Of a stretch of 64,000 nucleotides of DNA, positions 32,448-40,582 are shown in pieces. The DNA is from CAVXDY01 sp963721335. GTDB taxonomy: Bacteria > Actinomycetota > Thermoleophilia > Miltoncostaeales > Miltoncostaeaceae. The number at the start of each line of letters is the position of its first letter. Positions within the stretch are counted from its first letter, which is position 1. A program made the position numbers and the translations under genes. The DNA is taken from positions 434,001-498,000 of the forward strand of contig CAVRIV010000008.1 in NCBI GenBank assembly GCA_963721335.1. The letters are read 5' to 3'. The notes beneath the pieces are model-generated. The model did not search any database and was not told the DNA's origin. It worked only from the letters and a program-made list of their open reading frames with translations.

Positions 32448-33379
32448 CGGCCCACCCCCCGCGCGCGCTCGTGGAGGTACGCGTAGACGCTCTCCAGGTC
32501 GTCGCCCACCGGCTCGATGCGCGACAGCCGGGCGCCCACGTCGCGCGCCAGGGTGGGCAGCGCGCGGCCGAGGCGCTCCACGTCCGGGGCCTCCACGATC
32601 ATCGCCCCGTCGTCGAAGCGCACCGACTCGACCAGGCCGGCCCCCACCAGCTCCCGCGCCAGGGCACGGTCGCCGCCCCCCGCCTCGAGGCGCACGCTGC
32701 GGGGGCGGTCGGCGATCAGCTCGCGGATCGCCGAGGTGGACCCGCTCGCCACCAGGTGTCCGTTCACCAGCACCAGCACCCGGGGCGCCATCCGCTCCAC
32801 CTCGTGGAGGACGTGGGAGGACACCACCACGGTGCGGCCCTCCTCGCCCAACCGCCGGATGAGCTCGACCACCGTGCGCCGCTGGGCGGGGTCGAGCCCG
32901 TTGAGGGGCTCGTCCAGGAGCAGCAGCTCGGGGTCGTGGGCCAGCGCCTGAGCCAGCTTCACGCGCTGGCGCATGCCGTGGGAGAAGCCCTTCAGCTTCC
33001 GCTGGGCGACGTCCTGGAGGCCGACCTCGGCGAGGGCGCGCTCGGCGGCCCGCTCGGGGTCGGGCGCCCCGCGCAGGCGTGCGCACAGCGCGACCATCCC
33101 CTGCGCGGTGAGGAACGGCCACAGCGCGTCGCGGTCGTGCGCGATGCCGATGCGCCGGTATGCCTCGGGGCTCGAGGCCAGGTCGGTCCCCAGCACGCGC
33201 ACGGTTCCCGTGCTCGGCTGGCTGAAGCCCGCGCAGAGCTTCAGGGCGGTTGACTTGCCCGCGCCGTTGTGGCCCAGCAGGCCGGTCACGCCCGGGCCGA
33301 GCGTGAAGGAGACGTCCGCCAGCGCCACCGTGTCGCCGTACCAGCGCGAGACGCCGTCGAACACGAGCGCGTCGGTCAC
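32444..33379 (-). CDS. ABC-2 type exporter ATPase
   Basis: A 311-residue ATP-binding subunit of the CcmA/YhaQ type. Walker A GHNGAGKST, signature SHGMRQRVKLAQAL, Walker B LLLLDEPLNGLDP and the H-loop SSHVLHEV are all intact. A C-terminal accessory domain of about 90 residues follows. GTG 33379 and its stop overlap both neighbours as GTGA. Third gene of a four-gene chain: ATPase, permease, ATPase, permease. Confidence 0.9.
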   Translation of the reverse strand: MTDALVFDGVSRWYGDTVALADVSFTLGPGVTGLLGHNGAGKSTALKLCAGFSQPSTGTVRVLGTDLASSPEAYRRIGIAHDRDALWPFLTAQGMVALCARLRGAPDPERAAERALAEVGLQDVAQRKLKGFSHGMRQRVKLAQALAHDPELLLLDEPLNGLDPAQRRTVVELIRRLGEEGRTVVVSSHVLHEVERMAPRVLVLVNGHLVASGSTSAIRELIADRPRSVRLEAGGGDRALARELVGAGLVESVRFDDGAMIVEAPDVERLGRALPTLARDVGARLSRIEPVGDDLESVYAYLHERARGVGR

Positions 33380-34254
33380 GCGTTGACCCCCGACCGGTAG
33401 CGGCGGAGCAGCGTGATCGTCGCCGCCCCGACGACGACGGCGTAGGCGAGCGCCCAGGCGCCGGTGGTCAGCGTGAGCCCCTCCGCGTCCGGGAAGAGGT
33501 GGGCGGCGAAGTTGATCGGCAGGACGGACAGGGCGAGCACGTCGAAGGCGTCGGTGTCGGGGAAGGCCTCGGAGAGCAGGGCGCTGAGCGCCGTCGAGGC
33601 GACGAGCAGCAGCAGGTAGCCGCCGATGGCGAAGGCGCGGCGGCCCGTGAGCGAGGCGACGGCCAGGCCCACGATCCCGTAGTAGACCGCCAGGATCAGG
33701 CCGGCCGCGAAGATCCGCGGCAACTCGGCCCAGTTGTCCTGGAGCCAGCCGACCGGGTGGTCCTCGAAGACGACGATGCCGGCGTAGAGCACCAGCAGCG
33801 GCACCAGCGTCACCAGCAGCAGGGGCACGACCGAGCCCAGGACGCGCCCGGCGAGGTACTCCCGGCGGCTCACCGCGGTGGAGAAGTAGAGCGCGAGGAC
33901 GCCGTCGCGGCGGTCCGGGCACAGCAGCTCGGGGCTGGTGATCGCCGCGAAGAGCAGGATCACGATGCCGATGATGGCCTGGTAGTCGGCGAACGGCAGG
34001 GCGTCGGTCAGGTCGATGCCCGTCTGATCCGCGAAGAGGGCGCGCACGCCGAGCACGATCACGGCGGGGCCGCTCGCGAGCAGCGCGAGCGCGATCGGCA
34101 CGGCCTTGGCCCTCCAGCCGCGCCGGGCGCCCAGGGAGCGGAGCCCGCCCCACCGGGCCAGCGAGAGCACGCCCGCCAGGCGCCCGCGCCGCTCGCCGGA
34201 GTAGCCGACGTAGCGAACATCGCGGATCTCGGCGTCGCCGGAGCGCGTGCTCAC
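33376..34254 (-). CDS. ABC-2 type permease
   Basis: A 292-residue permease with six or seven membrane helices. After a cytoplasmic start rich in arginine (GERRGRLAGVLSLARWGGLR), the motif ITSPELLCPDRRDGVLALYF marks the ABC-2 family (the sensor loop before helix 3). It pairs with the ATPase at 34251, to which it is coupled by GTGA. Substrate unknown. Confidence 0.87.
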   Translation of the reverse strand: MSTRSGDAEIRDVRYVGYSGERRGRLAGVLSLARWGGLRSLGARRGWRAKAVPIALALLASGPAVIVLGVRALFADQTGIDLTDALPFADYQAIIGIVILLFAAITSPELLCPDRRDGVLALYFSTAVSRREYLAGRVLGSVVPLLLVTLVPLLVLYAGIVVFEDHPVGWLQDNWAELPRIFAAGLILAVYYGIVGLAVASLTGRRAFAIGGYLLLLVASTALSALLSEAFPDTDAFDVLALSVLPINFAAHLFPDAEGLTLTTGAWALAYAVVVGAATITLLRRYRSGVNA

Positions 34255-35198
34255 TCGAGCGCTTCCACCAGGGCGTCCTCCAGCGTGGGCCCGGCCGGGC
34301 GGAGCTCGCGCAGGCCCACGCCGGAGTCGGCGGCCCCGTCGCGCACCCCGTCGAGGATCTCCTCCTCGGAGGGCCCGGTCACCAGCAGCAGGTCCTCGCG
34401 GGGCTCGACGCGCAGGCCGCGGCCCTCGAGCTCGGCGGTGAACGCCGGCAGGTCGCCCACGGCGCGCACCAGCACCCCGTCCGCGACGAGCGCGTCCATC
34501 GCGTCGATGCGCCCGGCCGTCACCAGATGTCCGTCGCGCAGCACGGCCACGGCGTCGCAGGTGCGCGTGACGTCCTCCAGCACGTGGGAGGACAGCAGCA
34601 CGGCGATCCCGAGATCGCTGGAGAGGCGCCGCACCAGCGAGAGCATCTCCTCGCGCCCGGAGGGGTCGAGGCCGTTGGTGGGCTCGTCGAGCACCACCAG
34701 CTCCGGCGAGTGGACGATGGCCTGGGCGAGCTTGGCCCGCTGCTTCATGCCGGTCGAGAAGGTGCGGATGAGGCGCGAGCGCTCCTCCTCCAGGCCGACC
34801 TGGAACAGGACCTCGGAGGCCCGCAGCACGGCGGCGCGCCGCGGCAGCCCGCGCAGCTCCCCCATGTGGACCACGAGGTCGCGCGCGGTCATCTCGAGCG
34901 GCAGGCAGTCCAGCTCGGGCATGTAGCCCAGGCGGCGGCGGATCTCCCCGGGGTCGCGGGCCGCGTCGATCCCGAGCACCTCGACCCGGCCCTCGTCGGG
35001 GTGCACCAGGCCGAGCAGGGCCTTCATCAGGGTGGACTTGCCCGCGCCGTTCGCGCCCAGCAGGCCGGTGGCCCGCTGGTCGAGCGTCACGCTCACGCCG
35101 TCCAGCGCCTGGACGGCGCCGTAGCGCTTGGACAGGCCCTCGACGCTCACGAGCCGCAGCGCGTCCAGGGCCGGCGGGGTGGCGGTGGCGCGCTCCAC
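34251..35198 (-). CDS. ABC-2 type exporter ATPase
   Basis: A 315-residue ATP-binding subunit. Walker A GANGAGKST, signature FSTGMKQRAKLAQAI, Walker B LVVLDEPTNGLDPSG and H-loop SSHVLEDV are intact; the C-terminal extension has two beta-alpha units. GTG 35198 is preferred over a longer in-frame ATG (35369) because TAACAT ends eight bases before it and the upstream extension is unlike the family. First gene of the double ABC chain. Confidence 0.9.
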   Translation of the reverse strand: MERATATPPALDALRLVSVEGLSKRYGAVQALDGVSVTLDQRATGLLGANGAGKSTLMKALLGLVHPDEGRVEVLGIDAARDPGEIRRRLGYMPELDCLPLEMTARDLVVHMGELRGLPRRAAVLRASEVLFQVGLEEERSRLIRTFSTGMKQRAKLAQAIVHSPELVVLDEPTNGLDPSGREEMLSLVRRLSSDLGIAVLLSSHVLEDVTRTCDAVAVLRDGHLVTAGRIDAMDALVADGVLVRAVGDLPAFTAELEGRGLRVEPREDLLLVTGPSEEEILDGVRDGAADSGVGLRELRPAGPTLEDALVEALE

Positions 35199-35206
35199 TC
35201 GCCCCG

Positions 35207-35212
35207 ATGTTA
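35207..35212 (-). promoter_or_regulatory. -10 box of the ABC exporter operon, leaderless
   Basis: Minus-strand TAACAT eight bases before the GTG at 35198. The rest of the 279-base gap up to ino1 (35213-35477) holds GC-rich inverted repeats, for example CCCGGCG/CGCCGGG around 35388-35427, which may terminate ino1; no gene was seen. Confidence 0.5.
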
Positions 35213-35477
35213 GGGGACGGGCCCGCGCGCGCTCCCAGCCGGGTCGCCCATCCGCTCCGTCGGGGCTCGATGTCTCGATCACGCCGGGGATGATCGACCC
35301 GTCGCGGGCGACGCACATCGCCCCCAGGGATGATCCTCGCCTCCGACCTCCGACGGAGGTTGCGGACAAGCCGTGCGCGGCCGTCCCGCCCGGCGCCCAG
35401 GCATGGGCACCGGCTTCGCCGGGCGGGCCCGCCTCGCACGCGCGACGCGGACGCCGCGGGGGAGGGGAGGGCTCGCG

Positions 35478-36602
35478 CTAGGCGGTGGTGGAGGCCGCGG
35501 TCTCCACGGACGGCGCGACGACCGCGTCCGACTCGCCGGCGATGAAGGCCTCGGTCAGCTCGCGGGCGACGTTGTCCGGGTGCTGCACGGGCGGGCTCTT
35601 CATGAAGTACGAGGCGGGGCCCTCCAGCGTGCCGCCGATGCCGCGGTCCAGACCCAGCTTGGCGCAGCGCACGGCGTCGATGACGATGCCCGCCGAGTTC
35701 GGCGAGTCCCAGACCTCGAGCTTCAGCTCGATGTTGATCGGCACGTTGCCGAAGCCGGTGCCCTCGAGGCGGATGTGCGCCCACTTGCGGTCGGTGAGCC
35801 AGGGCACGTAGTCGCTCGGCCCGATGTGGATGTCCTTCTTGTCGATCTCGTCGCCCATGATCGAGGTGACCGCGTTGGTCTTGGAGATCTTCTTCGACTC
35901 CAGGCGCTCCCGCTCGAGCATGTTGAGGAAGTCGGTGTTGCCGCCGAAGTTGAGCTGCGACGTGTGGGCCAGCTTGACGCCGCGCTCGCGCATCAGGCGG
36001 GCGAGCTGGCGGTGCACGATGGTGGCGCCCACCTGGCTCTTGATGTCGTCGCCCACGATGGGGAGCCCGCGCTCGCGGAACCGCTCCTGCCAGTAGGCCT
36101 CGCGCCCGATGAACACCGGCACGCAGTTCACGAAGGCGCAGCCGGCGCGCAGGATCTGCTCGACGTACCACTTGGTGGCGTTCTCCGAGCCCACCGGGAG
36201 GTAGCTCACGACCACGTGGGTGTTGGTGTCCCGCAGGATCCCCGTGATGTCCGCGGTCGGCCCGTCGGCCTTCGTGATGACCTCGGAGAGGTACTTGCCG
36301 AGGCCGTCGTGGGTCATCCCGCGCTCGACGTTGACGCCCTGGTGCGGGACGTCGGCCAGCTTGATCGTGTTGTTGGGCTCCGCGAAGACGGCCTCCGAGA
36401 GGTCCCGGCCGACCTTGCGCGCGTCGATGTCGAACGCCGCCGTGAAGCGGATGTCACGGACGTGGTAGCCGCCCAGGTTGACGTGCATGAGGCCGGGGAC
36501 GAACTCGTCCGGGGATGCGTCACGGTAGAACTCGACGCCCTGCACGAGGGACGAGGCGCAGTTCCCCACGCCGATGATGGCTACGTTCACGGTGTCGCTC
36601 AC
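35478..36602 (-). CDS. ino1: Inositol-3-phosphate synthase (actinobacterial/archaeal type)
   Basis: A 374-residue NAD-dependent enzyme that turns glucose 6-phosphate into inositol 3-phosphate, the first step to phosphatidylinositol and mycothiol. The Rossmann motif VNVAIIGVGNCASSLVQG opens the protein; conserved blocks include YLPVGSENATKWYVEQ, VNCVPVFIG, LPIVGDDIKSQVGAT, and LNFGGNTDFLNM with KTNAVTS. GTG 36602 has a GGAGGAGA ribosome site. The promoter is part of a mirror-symmetric pair shared with the resolvase-like gene. Confidence 0.95.
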   Translation of the reverse strand: MSDTVNVAIIGVGNCASSLVQGVEFYRDASPDEFVPGLMHVNLGGYHVRDIRFTAAFDIDARKVGRDLSEAVFAEPNNTIKLADVPHQGVNVERGMTHDGLGKYLSEVITKADGPTADITGILRDTNTHVVVSYLPVGSENATKWYVEQILRAGCAFVNCVPVFIGREAYWQERFRERGLPIVGDDIKSQVGATIVHRQLARLMRERGVKLAHTSQLNFGGNTDFLNMLERERLESKKISKTNAVTSIMGDEIDKKDIHIGPSDYVPWLTDRKWAHIRLEGTGFGNVPINIELKLEVWDSPNSAGIVIDAVRCAKLGLDRGIGGTLEGPASYFMKSPPVQHPDNVARELTEAFIAGESDAVVAPSVETAASTTA

Positions 36603-36651
36603 GGGCAGATCTCCTCCGAGCTCGGAATCACGTACACAAAAGTCTTTCGTG

Positions 36652-36682
36652 GTTTTACACGAATCCGGCAATAGTGTAAAGT
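36652..36682. promoter_or_regulatory. Mirror-image overlapping divergent promoters (ino1 and resolvase-like gene)
   Basis: TTTACAC (36654-36660) and GTGTAAA (36674-36680) form a perfect 7-bp inverted repeat. Plus strand: TTTACA (36654-36659), 17 bases, TAAAGT (36677-36682), then the GTG at 36692 (leaderless). Minus strand: TTTACA (36680-36675), 17 bases, TAAAAC (36657-36652), then about 43 bases of leader to ino1. Each arm is thus a -35 on one strand and part of the -10 on the other, so only one polymerase can bind at a time. This is the most AT-rich spot of the area. Confidence 0.7.
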
Positions 36683-36691
36683 CGCCAAATC

Positions 36692-37300
36692 GTGATGCGG
36701 AGGCTGGTGGGATACGTGCGCGTCGCTCCCCGGGAGCATCCGGAGGAGCGGCCGAGCCTCGACGTGCAGCGGCGCGGGCTGGCCAACGCCGCCGAGCGCG
36801 GCGGGTGGGAGCTGATCCGCGTGGAGGAGGACGTGCGCTCGGGCCGCAACCTCCGCCGCCCGGGCCTGCGCGCCGCCCTGGCCGCCTGCCGGTCCGGCGA
36901 GGCCGAGGGCGTCGCGGTGGCCCGCCTCGACCGGCTCACCTACTCGCTCGCGGATCTCGCGGAGCTGGTGCGCGAGGCCGTGGACGGCGGCTTCACGATC
37001 GTCTCGCTCCAGCCGGCGTTCGACCTCTCGGCCGATGGAGGCCGCGCGGTGGGGGAGGTGCTCGCCGAGGCGGCCTCGTGGCAGCCCCGTGCGATCGCCG
37101 CACCCGGACGCGCCCTGACCCGCCGGCCCGGCCGTCCGTCGTCCACCCCGCCCGCCGTGGCCGAGCGCATCCGGGAGCTGCGCGCCGAGGGGATGACCCT
37201 GCAGGCGATCTGCGACCGGCTGAACGCCGACCACGTGCCCACGCCGCGCGGCGGCGCCCGGTGGCGCCCCACCTCCCTCCGGTCGGTCCTCCGGACCTGA
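36692..37300 (+). CDS. Resolvase-like recombinase-family protein lacking the catalytic serine
   Basis: A 202-residue protein of the serine-recombinase superfamily: N-terminal catalytic-fold domain (residues 5-125) and a C-terminal helix-turn-helix (IRELRAEGMTLQAICDRLNA). SLDVQRRGL and VAVARLDRLTYSLADLAELV match resolvases, but the usual YxRVS opening reads YVRVAPREHPEE, so the nucleophile serine is replaced by alanine. It is therefore probably not a recombinase but a DNA-binding relative. Leaderless GTG 36692 (or ATG 36695). Divergent from ino1. Confidence 0.8.
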   Translation: MMRRLVGYVRVAPREHPEERPSLDVQRRGLANAAERGGWELIRVEEDVRSGRNLRRPGLRAALAACRSGEAEGVAVARLDRLTYSLADLAELVREAVDGGFTIVSLQPAFDLSADGGRAVGEVLAEAASWQPRAIAAPGRALTRRPGRPSSTPPAVAERIRELRAEGMTLQAICDRLNADHVPTPRGGARWRPTSLRSVLRT

Positions 37301-37304
37301 CGCC

Positions 37305-38462
37305 CTACCGCAGCGAGAGCGCCTGAACCCGCAGCCCGGGGGGCAGGCGCAGGAGGACCGGGCTCGCGCCGAGGCTCGCCCCGCCCCGGTCCGGGGTCTC
37401 GGCCAGCCGCAGCTCGCCGCCCAACGACACCGCCAGCCGGCCGCGGGCGTCCGCGGCGATCGGGCCGATCGGCTCCCGAACCGGCTCGCCGAGGTCGTCC
37501 AGCCGCACCTGCCAGAGCCCGTCGGGGCGCCGGCCGGCCGTGGCGAGCCCGCCGACGGAGGTCCACGCGATGGCGGTCGGGCGGTCGCCGTCGTTGGGGA
37601 CGACCCCGTCCATCCCCTTGCCCAGGTGCGCGAAGCCCACCGCGCCGGGCCGCTGGAGCCACGCGATGCCCGGCCCCACCGGCGCGTAGGCCACGGCCTG
37701 GACCCCTCGCGCGGAGGGGATCGTGGTCGCGGTGCCGCGCGCGAGGTCGCGGATCCGCAGGTCCCCCGACGCGGTGACGTAGGCCACCGACGGCGCGTCG
37801 GACCGCCACGAGGGCCTCACCGGCGCGACCGAGGGGTCGATGAGGCGATCGCCGTCGCCGTCGGCCTGGACGACGTGAAGCTCGTGGCGGCCGGCGCGGC
37901 GCACGACGTAGGCGATCTCGGTGGGGAGGGGGTTGGGCCGCCAGGCGGCGGCCACCACGCGGCCGTCCACCGGGAGGCTCCAGGGGCGGCGGCCGGCGGG
38001 GTCCAGCACCACCAGCGAGCGTCCGATGCCCACGGCGGCGTAGGTGGCATTGGGCGAGAGCTCGGCGGCGCTGACCGCCAGGTCCTCCACGCGGAAGCCG
38101 GTTCGGGAGGCCATCCAGAGCCGCCCGCCGGCGACGGCGGCGATGCCGTTCACCCCCTCCGGCAGGACGATCCGCCCCACCGGGGGAGCCGCCGGGGAGC
38201 GCCCGGCGGCCCGCTCCGAGGGCGTGTCGCTCCCGATCCTGACCTCGAGGCGACCCGTGGCCGCCAGCGCGATCCCCGCCGTCGCGACGGCCAGCGCGGC
38301 CGCGAGCCCCGCGGCGAGGGCCCATCGCCGGGGGCGGCGCGGGCGCGGCGCGGCCTCCGGGAGCGCGTCGAGCGCCGCACGTCGCGCACGGTCGGTCGCC
38401 TCGGCGCTCGGCCCCGGCAGCGACGCAAGGGCGCGGCGGGTCCGTTCCTCAGGTCCGCTCAT
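37305..38462 (-). CDS. Anti-sigma-like membrane protein with extracytoplasmic propeller-like domain
   Basis: A 385-residue protein. A short cytoplasmic part (TRRALASLPGPSAEATDRAR) precedes one membrane helix (residues about 48-68), and the remaining 300 residues lie outside. They show repeated four-strand patterns (GRLWMASRTGF, RSLVVLDPAGR, LRIRDLARGTA, IAWTSVGGLATAG) that suggest a beta-propeller. Its position directly behind an ECF sigma factor with a 14-base overlap suggests it is the cognate anti-sigma factor. No zinc-binding HxxxCxxC motif is present. Confidence 0.75.
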   Translation of the reverse strand: MSGPEERTRRALASLPGPSAEATDRARRAALDALPEAAPRPRRPRRWALAAGLAAALAVATAGIALAATGRLEVRIGSDTPSERAAGRSPAAPPVGRIVLPEGVNGIAAVAGGRLWMASRTGFRVEDLAVSAAELSPNATYAAVGIGRSLVVLDPAGRRPWSLPVDGRVVAAAWRPNPLPTEIAYVVRRAGRHELHVVQADGDGDRLIDPSVAPVRPSWRSDAPSVAYVTASGDLRIRDLARGTATTIPSARGVQAVAYAPVGPGIAWLQRPGAVGFAHLGKGMDGVVPNDGDRPTAIAWTSVGGLATAGRRPDGLWQVRLDDLGEPVREPIGPIAADARGRLAVSLGGELRLAETPDRGGASLGASPVLLRLPPGLRVQALSLR

Positions 38463-39004
38463 CGGGCACCTCCAGGGCGGCGCGCAGGTCGGCCAGGGCG
38501 CGCGCGAGCCGGGAATGGACCGTCCCGACCGGGACGTCCAGGATGTCGGCGATCTCGGGGGGCGCGTAGTCCAGCAGGTGGCGCAGCACGACCACCGCGC
38601 GGCGCTCGGCCGAGAGCCCGGCGAGGGCCGTGAGGGCGCGCGGGTCCTCGGCGCTCTCCGCGCCCCACTCGGGCCGCCTCGTCGCCGATGGCCTCCAGGC
38701 GCACCAGCCGCCGCTCCGAGCGCAGCAGGTCGAGCGCGCGGTTGACCACGATGCGGTGGAGCCAGGGCGCGAACGGACGGGCCTCGTCGAAGCGGCCGAG
38801 CGCCGCGAAGGCGCGCTCGAACGCGTCCTGCGCCACGTCGTCCGCCGCGGCTCGCCGGCCGGTCACCGCCAGCGCCGCCCGCCAGGCCCCCGGCCAGTGC
38901 CGGGCGAAGAGCGCGCCCGCGGCCTCGCGGGAGCCGTCGCGCGCGCGGCGCACCAGGTCGGCGTCGTCGCGCGAGCGCAGGCGGGCGTCGATGGTGGCCA
39001 CCAT
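38449..39004 (-). CDS. ECF RNA polymerase sigma factor (one-base frameshift)
   Basis: About 184 residues. The first frame has sigma region 2: ADLVRRARDGSREAAGALFARH, DDVAQDAFERAFAALGRFDE, PWLHRIVVNRALDLLR. Near 38672 one extra base shifts the frame; the other frame carries region 4: LSAERRAVVVLRHLLDYAPP, EIADILDVPVGTVHSRLARA, ending at TGA 38449. Both regions are intact, so a sequencing error is likely. It would direct a small regulon, held by the membrane protein that follows. ATG 39004 lies 47 bases behind the epimerase-like gene. Confidence 0.85.
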
Positions 39005-39051
39005 CACGTCGTGTCTACGCGCGAGACGCCCGCCCGCGTCCCATCGCGGCC

Positions 39052-40494
39052 TCAGCGCGCCGGGCACGCGGCGCCGGCGCGGTCGACGTACCCCTGCCAC
39101 CTGCGCGCGCGCTCGGCGAAGCCCATGTCGGGGTAGGCGGCCGCGAGCTGGGTGAGCAGCCGCAGGTGGTAGCAGTGGTAGTTGAGGTCGGCCAGGTAGC
39201 TGCGCCACGGCCGGCCGGGCGTCAGCAGGCCGTACAGGCTCCAGGAGCCGGTGTCGTGGTCGTCCAGGTGCCGGCCCAGGGTGGCGGCCCCCTCGTCGGC
39301 CAGTCGGGCGGCCAGCCGCGCCGCCGTCCTCGGGGTGGACGCCGAGTCGGTCGTGGGCGAGCGGAGCAGCGCCGCGGCGCCGCGCAGGTTGGTGATGCTG
39401 ACCATGAAGCCGTTGAGGGCCGCGCCCTTCCAGGGATTCTCGCCGGGGTAGGCCCGCTCCACGTACCACGGCGCCGGGGGCTGCGCGGGGCCCACCGAGA
39501 CCATGCTCCGCACGCCGCCGCGGTCGACGTCCACCGTGAGGGCCGCCAGGGCGCCGAGGGCCCCACGGGCGAACCGAGGGTCGCCGGTCCGGCGGTGGGC
39601 GTCCGCCAGGATGAGGGCGACCCGGGCCTGCGCCATCCCCGAGGTCCCCGGGCGCACCGCGGCCGGATCGTCGGCCACGTCGTAGTACTCCCAGGCGAGG
39701 AACTCGCGCTCGCCGGCCCGGCGCTGGACGGCCATCTCCAGCAGCGGGTCGGCGAGCGCCTGGGAGGGCACGTCGTCGTTCAGGTCGCGCCACCGGCCGG
39801 TCGTGGCCACCGGGTTGACGGCGAACCCCTGGCCCGCGCGGTAGGTGAGGAGGATCCCGTCCTCGTCCCGCAGCAGGATCCGCTCGGTCGGGGACCCGCG
39901 CCCGGCGAACCACCAGGCGTTGGCCCGCAGCGTCCGGGCCACGGTGCGGCGGCGTCCCTCGGGCTCCTGCGGTGCCCCGGGACCCAGGTAGAGACGCCAC
40001 ATCTCGAGCATCCGGCCGATGTCCGCCGCCTCGGTGGACCCCGGCCCGGCCCGGCGGAGCGCCTCGACGAGCTCCCGGTGCGCGGCGTCGGCTCCGGAGG
40101 CGACGGCCCCGGCCGGGATGGCCACGCCGCGGGGCGGGTCGGATGGCGCCGCGAGGACCCGGGCGGGCAACTCGGGTCGCGTCACGGGGGCCTCGGGGGC
40201 CGGCGCGGTCTCGGGGGCGGTCTCGGGCGCCGGCTCGGGCGCGGGCGCCGGGTCCGGCTCCGGCGCGGGCTGGGCCGCCGACTCCTGCCTCGCGGACGGC
40301 GGGCGCTCCGGCGGCGCCGCCGGGGGCGGCAGGGCCTCGGCGGGAGCGGCCGGGGCGGCCGGGGCGGGGGCCTGGGCGACCGTCACCACCGCGGGTTCGT
40401 CGGCCCCGGCCAGCCAGGCCGCGCCGCCGAAGCCCACCGCGGCGGCGATGGCGCCCACCGCGAGCAGCCCGGCGCCCTGACGGGCGCGGCTCAC
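39052..40494 (-). CDS. D-glucuronyl C5-epimerase-like secreted protein
   Basis: A 480-residue protein with a signal anchor (residues 9-30), a Pro/Ala/Glu-rich linker of about 100 residues and a C-terminal all-helical toroid. The pattern NPWKGAALNGFMVSITNLRG, then HDTGSWSLYGLL, then LADLNYHCYHLRLLTQLAA, then FAERARRWQGYVDR follows the C-terminal domain of heparosan D-glucuronyl C5-epimerases, including the tyrosines and histidine of the active site. It may epimerise or bind an extracellular uronic-acid polysaccharide. The ECF sigma/anti-sigma pair downstream may sense the same surface polymer. Confidence 0.7.
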   Translation of the reverse strand: MSRARQGAGLLAVGAIAAAVGFGGAAWLAGADEPAVVTVAQAPAPAAPAAPAEALPPPAAPPERPPSARQESAAQPAPEPDPAPAPEPAPETAPETAPAPEAPVTRPELPARVLAAPSDPPRGVAIPAGAVASGADAAHRELVEALRRAGPGSTEAADIGRMLEMWRLYLGPGAPQEPEGRRRTVARTLRANAWWFAGRGSPTERILLRDEDGILLTYRAGQGFAVNPVATTGRWRDLNDDVPSQALADPLLEMAVQRRAGEREFLAWEYYDVADDPAAVRPGTSGMAQARVALILADAHRRTGDPRFARGALGALAALTVDVDRGGVRSMVSVGPAQPPAPWYVERAYPGENPWKGAALNGFMVSITNLRGAAALLRSPTTDSASTPRTAARLAARLADEGAATLGRHLDDHDTGSWSLYGLLTPGRPWRSYLADLNYHCYHLRLLTQLAAAYPDMGFAERARRWQGYVDRAGAACPAR

Positions 40495-40582
40495 GAGGCC
40501 TGTCGGGCTCGTCTCACCGCGCTCTCATATCAGGCCGGCCGTCCGCGGCCGGTGGCGCTCGGTCGGGAACGGCTGCCGAGCG

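Noticed and set aside
35213..35477. Longer N-terminus of the ABC ATPase from ATG 35369, or a riboswitch in the gap
   Set aside because: The extension is unlike ABC ATPases, the leaderless GTG fits better, and no RNA family motif was recognised.
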